A stretch of 16,655 nucleotides of DNA from an uncultured Mycoplasmatota bacterium (lineage in GTDB: Bacteria > Bacillota_I > Bacilli_A > RF39 > UBA660): the NCBI GenBank assembly GCA_947645535.1, contig CANSDD010000028.1, positions 1 through 16,655 on the forward strand, in the 5' to 3' direction. Positions 14,925 to 16,655 of the stretch are shown here, piece after piece. The position numbers and the translations under genes are program-made. Numbering within the stretch: position 1 is the stretch's first letter; each line of letters begins with the position of its first letter. Under the pieces are notes generated by a model. That model worked only from the letters and a program-made list of their open reading frames with translations, searched no databases and was not told the origin of the DNA.

Positions 14925-15000
14925 TGGCGCCTGATGTAGGACTCGGACCTACGACCTGCCGGTTAACAGCCGGATGCTCTACCAACTGAGCTAATCAGGC
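14925..15000 (-). tRNA. tRNA-Asn(GUU), downstream copy
   Basis: A 76-nt cloverleaf with CCA encoded. Acceptor GCCTGAT/ATCAGGC is perfectly paired, the D-arm is GCTC AGTTGGTA GAGC, the anticodon loop CTGTTAA carries anticodon GTT, and the T-stem is GTAGG/CCTAC with discriminator G. The T-loop is TCCGAGT, so position 55, almost always U (pseudouridine), is C. It is identical to the upstream copy outside the acceptor stem. Confidence 0.95.
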
Positions 15001-15004
15001 AAAG

Positions 15005-15080
15005 TGGCGCTCAATGTAGGACTCGGACCTACGACCTGCCGGTTAACAGCCGGATGCTCTACCAACTGAGCTAATTGAGC
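15005..15080 (-). tRNA. tRNA-Asn(GUU), upstream copy
   Basis: A 76-nt cloverleaf with CCA encoded, four bases upstream of the second copy. Acceptor GCTCAAT/ATTGAGC is perfectly paired. All other positions, including anticodon GTT, discriminator G and T-loop TCCGAGT with C55, equal the other copy. Both follow the T-box leader on the same strand. Confidence 0.95.
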
Positions 15081-15094
15081 AATTGTTTTCATTA

Positions 15095-15320
15095 TTCGCC
15101 CTATATGGGACGAACTTAAATCCGCGGTGCCACCCAAATTACTATCAAATGATAATCTCTTAAGATAACGATAACGGATTATAACCGATTTATTCTACTA
15201 AATTTCTTTTTGGAATAAATAGCTCCTGGGTGTTATTCATAATAATCTTTTATCATCTGCTTTCACCATACCAGACTCGCTCTCATCAGTATTATTACTA
15301 CTTCTCCCAATCAATGCCAT
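15095..15320 (-). promoter_or_regulatory. T-box leader, asparagine-specific
   Basis: The T-box sequence GGGTGGCACCGCGG lies at 15122-15135. Upstream is a Stem I with the usual distal pattern (GAGAGCGAG ... GGTGAAAGCAG) and a specifier region GAATAACACCC, in which AAC (15232-15234) is an Asn codon matching anticodon GUU. The acceptor-binding bulge reads UGGC, complementary to the GCCA ends of the two tRNAs downstream. A hairpin TTCGTCCC / GGGCGAA (15095-15114) occupies the terminator position, but AATGAAAAC follows instead of a U-tract. The leader should sense uncharged tRNA-Asn and controls the tRNA genes and possibly asnS. Confidence 0.92.
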
Positions 15321-15326
15321 AAATAG

Positions 15327-15355
15327 ATTATATGATAGTTTATGCAGTTTGTCAA
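15327..15355 (-). promoter_or_regulatory. Promoter of the T-box / tRNA-Asn / asnS unit
   Basis: Perfect TTGACA (15350-15355), exactly 17 bases, and perfect TATAAT (15327-15332). This is the strongest promoter match in the window, as expected for an RNA-producing unit. Confidence 0.9.
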
Positions 15356-15416
15356 TAAAATTTTCATTTTTTTTAAAGAATTAAACGATAAATTTTTTAT
15401 TTTTTTCTCTCTAACA

Positions 15417-15446
15417 TTGACTAAAAGATATTATTTATATTATAAT
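15417..15446 (+). promoter_or_regulatory. Promoter of the divergent coiled-coil protein gene
   Basis: TTGACT (15417-15422), 18-base spacer, and a perfect TATAAT (15441-15446), about 28 bases upstream of the ATG. It is divergent from the T-box promoter. Confidence 0.75.
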
Positions 15447-15474
15447 CATATCAGGATAAGATAAAGGAGGATTT

Positions 15475-16655
15475 ATGGCGACTAAAAAGAAAGTTAACAA
15501 AGAACAAGATCAAATAGAAAAAAAAATAACTATTACTCCTTCATCTAACAACAATGATTTTACATACGAGGAATATTATGATATTTTAATGTTAGCAAAA
15601 AAGATTCGTTTAGAAAACGAAAAGGCAATTGAAAAAGCGAAAGATCCAAAAAGAAAAATACAGCTTTTGGAAGAATTATTTGAACAATACAATATTTCTA
15701 CCTTTGCTCCTTCTTCTAAAGAAAAAGACAGGTTAACATTATTAAAAGTGAATATTTTTATTCCTAATAGTATGAAATTTGCAAATGATTATAAAGAGCA
15801 ATATTCCAAAAATGTCAGACTTATTTCAGAAGCATATCAAATTCCTGCACCATTTGTAATTCAAAAAGTAGCTGAAATTAGTAAATATAGTAATTATTTA
15901 GAGCAATTAGAAAAAGAAGGCGGATTAGGAGAACCTGAATTATTTAATATGGGATCTTTCAAAATGTTATATGATTCTAATGTAACATCTGAAGAAATGG
16001 CTAAAATTAATGCTGATCTTTGGAAAACAAAAACCAATATTGCACCAAAAGGTACAGACAAAATTGTTATGCCTTCAGAGGCAAAGCAAGAAACAACTAC
16101 AATTACACAAATAGATACTACTTCTACAAAAGTAAGTAAAAATGAAAACGATACTCCTACCAAAGCACTTCCTATAGAGCCAAAACAAGTAACTCCTGAA
16201 CATACAATAGAGCAATCATTACCAGAAGAGCTTCCACTTTCTGACATTATTTCTAGTGAATTACAACAACATATGCATTCAGTAGAACAATATTGCATCA
16301 AATTATTAGAAGAAAGAAATCATACAGAAGCTCAAAATTATACCTTAAAGAAAAGAATTACTGAATTAGAAGAAGTAATTAAGCAATTACAATCAGGAAA
16401 AGAAATTAGTGTTCCTATAGTAGTACCAACACCTACCATTTCTTCACAAACTGAAAACAGTCTGAGAAGACAAATTAAAGATTTGGAATTTACAAATTCT
16501 GAGTTAGTAACTGCTTTAAGTGAGCAAACTAAAAAAACTGAGGATTATAAAACTAGAGCAATCATAGCAGAAGCACAATTAGATCAATTAAGGGATAATA
16601 TGTTTTCTATTCAAAGAGAAGTTGATTCTTTTGGACTTGAAGGTCCTAATTTAAA
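15475..16655 (+). CDS. Uncharacterised coiled-coil protein, 3' end outside the window
   Basis: An open frame runs from ATG 15475 to the window edge, at least 393 codons, with AAAGGAGG four bases before the ATG. There is no signal peptide or transmembrane segment. Residues 1-20 are Lys/Glu-rich. About 28-150 looks folded and helical (FTYEEYYDILMLAKKIRLEN; LLKVNIFIPNSMKFANDY; VRLISEAYQIPAPFVIQKVA). About 195-255 is a Thr/Pro/Glu-rich linker. From about 256 on there are two coiled-coil stretches (ITELEEVIKQLQ; RRQIKDLEFTNSELVTALSE) around a Pro/Ser-rich gap. The EAYQIPAPFVIQKV phrase recalls the N-terminal helix of ImmA/IrrE proteins, but no HExxH is present in the visible part. I do not recognise the family. 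Confidence 0.8.
   Translation, partial: MATKKKVNKEQDQIEKKITITPSSNNNDFTYEEYYDILMLAKKIRLENEKAIEKAKDPKRKIQLLEELFEQYNISTFAPSSKEKDRLTLLKVNIFIPNSMKFANDYKEQYSKNVRLISEAYQIPAPFVIQKVAEISKYSNYLEQLEKEGGLGEPELFNMGSFKMLYDSNVTSEEMAKINADLWKTKTNIAPKGTDKIVMPSEAKQETTTITQIDTTSTKVSKNENDTPTKALPIEPKQVTPEHTIEQSLPEELPLSDIISSELQQHMHSVEQYCIKLLEERNHTEAQNYTLKKRITELEEVIKQLQSGKEISVPIVVPTPTISSQTENSLRRQIKDLEFTNSELVTALSEQTKKTEDYKTRAIIAEAQLDQLRDNMFSIQREVDSFGLEGPNL

Noticed and set aside
15894..16301. Minus-strand open frame of 135 codons, rich in Ser and Cys
   Set aside because: It lies wholly opposite the long open frame starting at 15475, which has a promoter and ribosome-binding site. Its composition is that of an antisense shadow.
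1..16655. CRISPR arrays, insertion sequences, prophage genes or toxin-antitoxin pairs
   Set aside because: I saw no regularly spaced direct repeats, transposase or integrase motifs, or paired small toxin and antitoxin genes on either strand.

Overview
The window is AT-rich chromosomal DNA of a low-GC Bacillota (class Bacilli or a close relative, such as the uncultured RF39/Erysipelotrichales-like gut lineages). Evidence: strong Shine-Dalgarno sites, a Bacillus-type RNase P RNA, a T-box leader, a gram-positive-type SOS box, and neighbourhoods that match those I recall from Bacillus subtilis (gpsB-rnpB, rodZ/ymfM-pgsA-recA without cinA, recU-ponA convergent with nth-dnaD, and cca and asnS close by). 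UGG is used for Trp and UGA as a stop (dnaD). GpsB and a class A penicillin-binding protein imply a walled cell. Family and lineage calls rest on recognition by eye, not on searches.

Layout. 1-1571 (minus): a lemA / DUF3137 membrane operon with its own promoter. 1599-4675 (minus): gpsB, RNase P RNA, a rodZ-like gene, pgsA and recA. The RNase P RNA P1 helix contains the gpsB stop codon. pgsA ends inside its own terminator, and recA has a consensus promoter and a LexA-type box. 4700-5480 (minus): an accessory patch with a frameshifted transglutaminase-like pseudogene and a 27-codon small ORF that has a near-perfect ribosome-binding site and its own terminator. 5579-9275 (plus): the recU-ponA operon, ending in a bidirectional hairpin shared with nth. 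9258-13266 (minus): nth, dnaD, cca, the HU gene and an uncharacterised tail-anchored protein. 13444-15355 (minus): asnS, a terminator hairpin, two tandem tRNA-Asn(GUU) genes and, upstream of all of these, a T-box leader with an AAC (Asn) specifier. 15417-16655 (plus): a divergently transcribed, uncharacterised coiled-coil protein that runs off the window.

The genes are mostly core functions: DNA repair and recombination (recA, recU, nth), replication initiation (dnaD), nucleoid structure (HU), envelope growth (gpsB, rodZ-like, ponA, pgsA), and tRNA maturation and charging (rnpB, cca, tRNA-Asn, asnS). The most unusual element is the asparagine unit. A T-box whose specifier (AAC) and UGGC acceptor-binding bulge fit tRNA-Asn lies upstream of the tRNA-Asn genes themselves, then a second terminator hairpin, then AsnRS. 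The hairpin beside the T-box has no U-tract, whereas the one after the tRNAs has one. The two tRNAs are identical except for three fully compensated acceptor-stem pairs, and both carry C instead of U at T-loop position 55.
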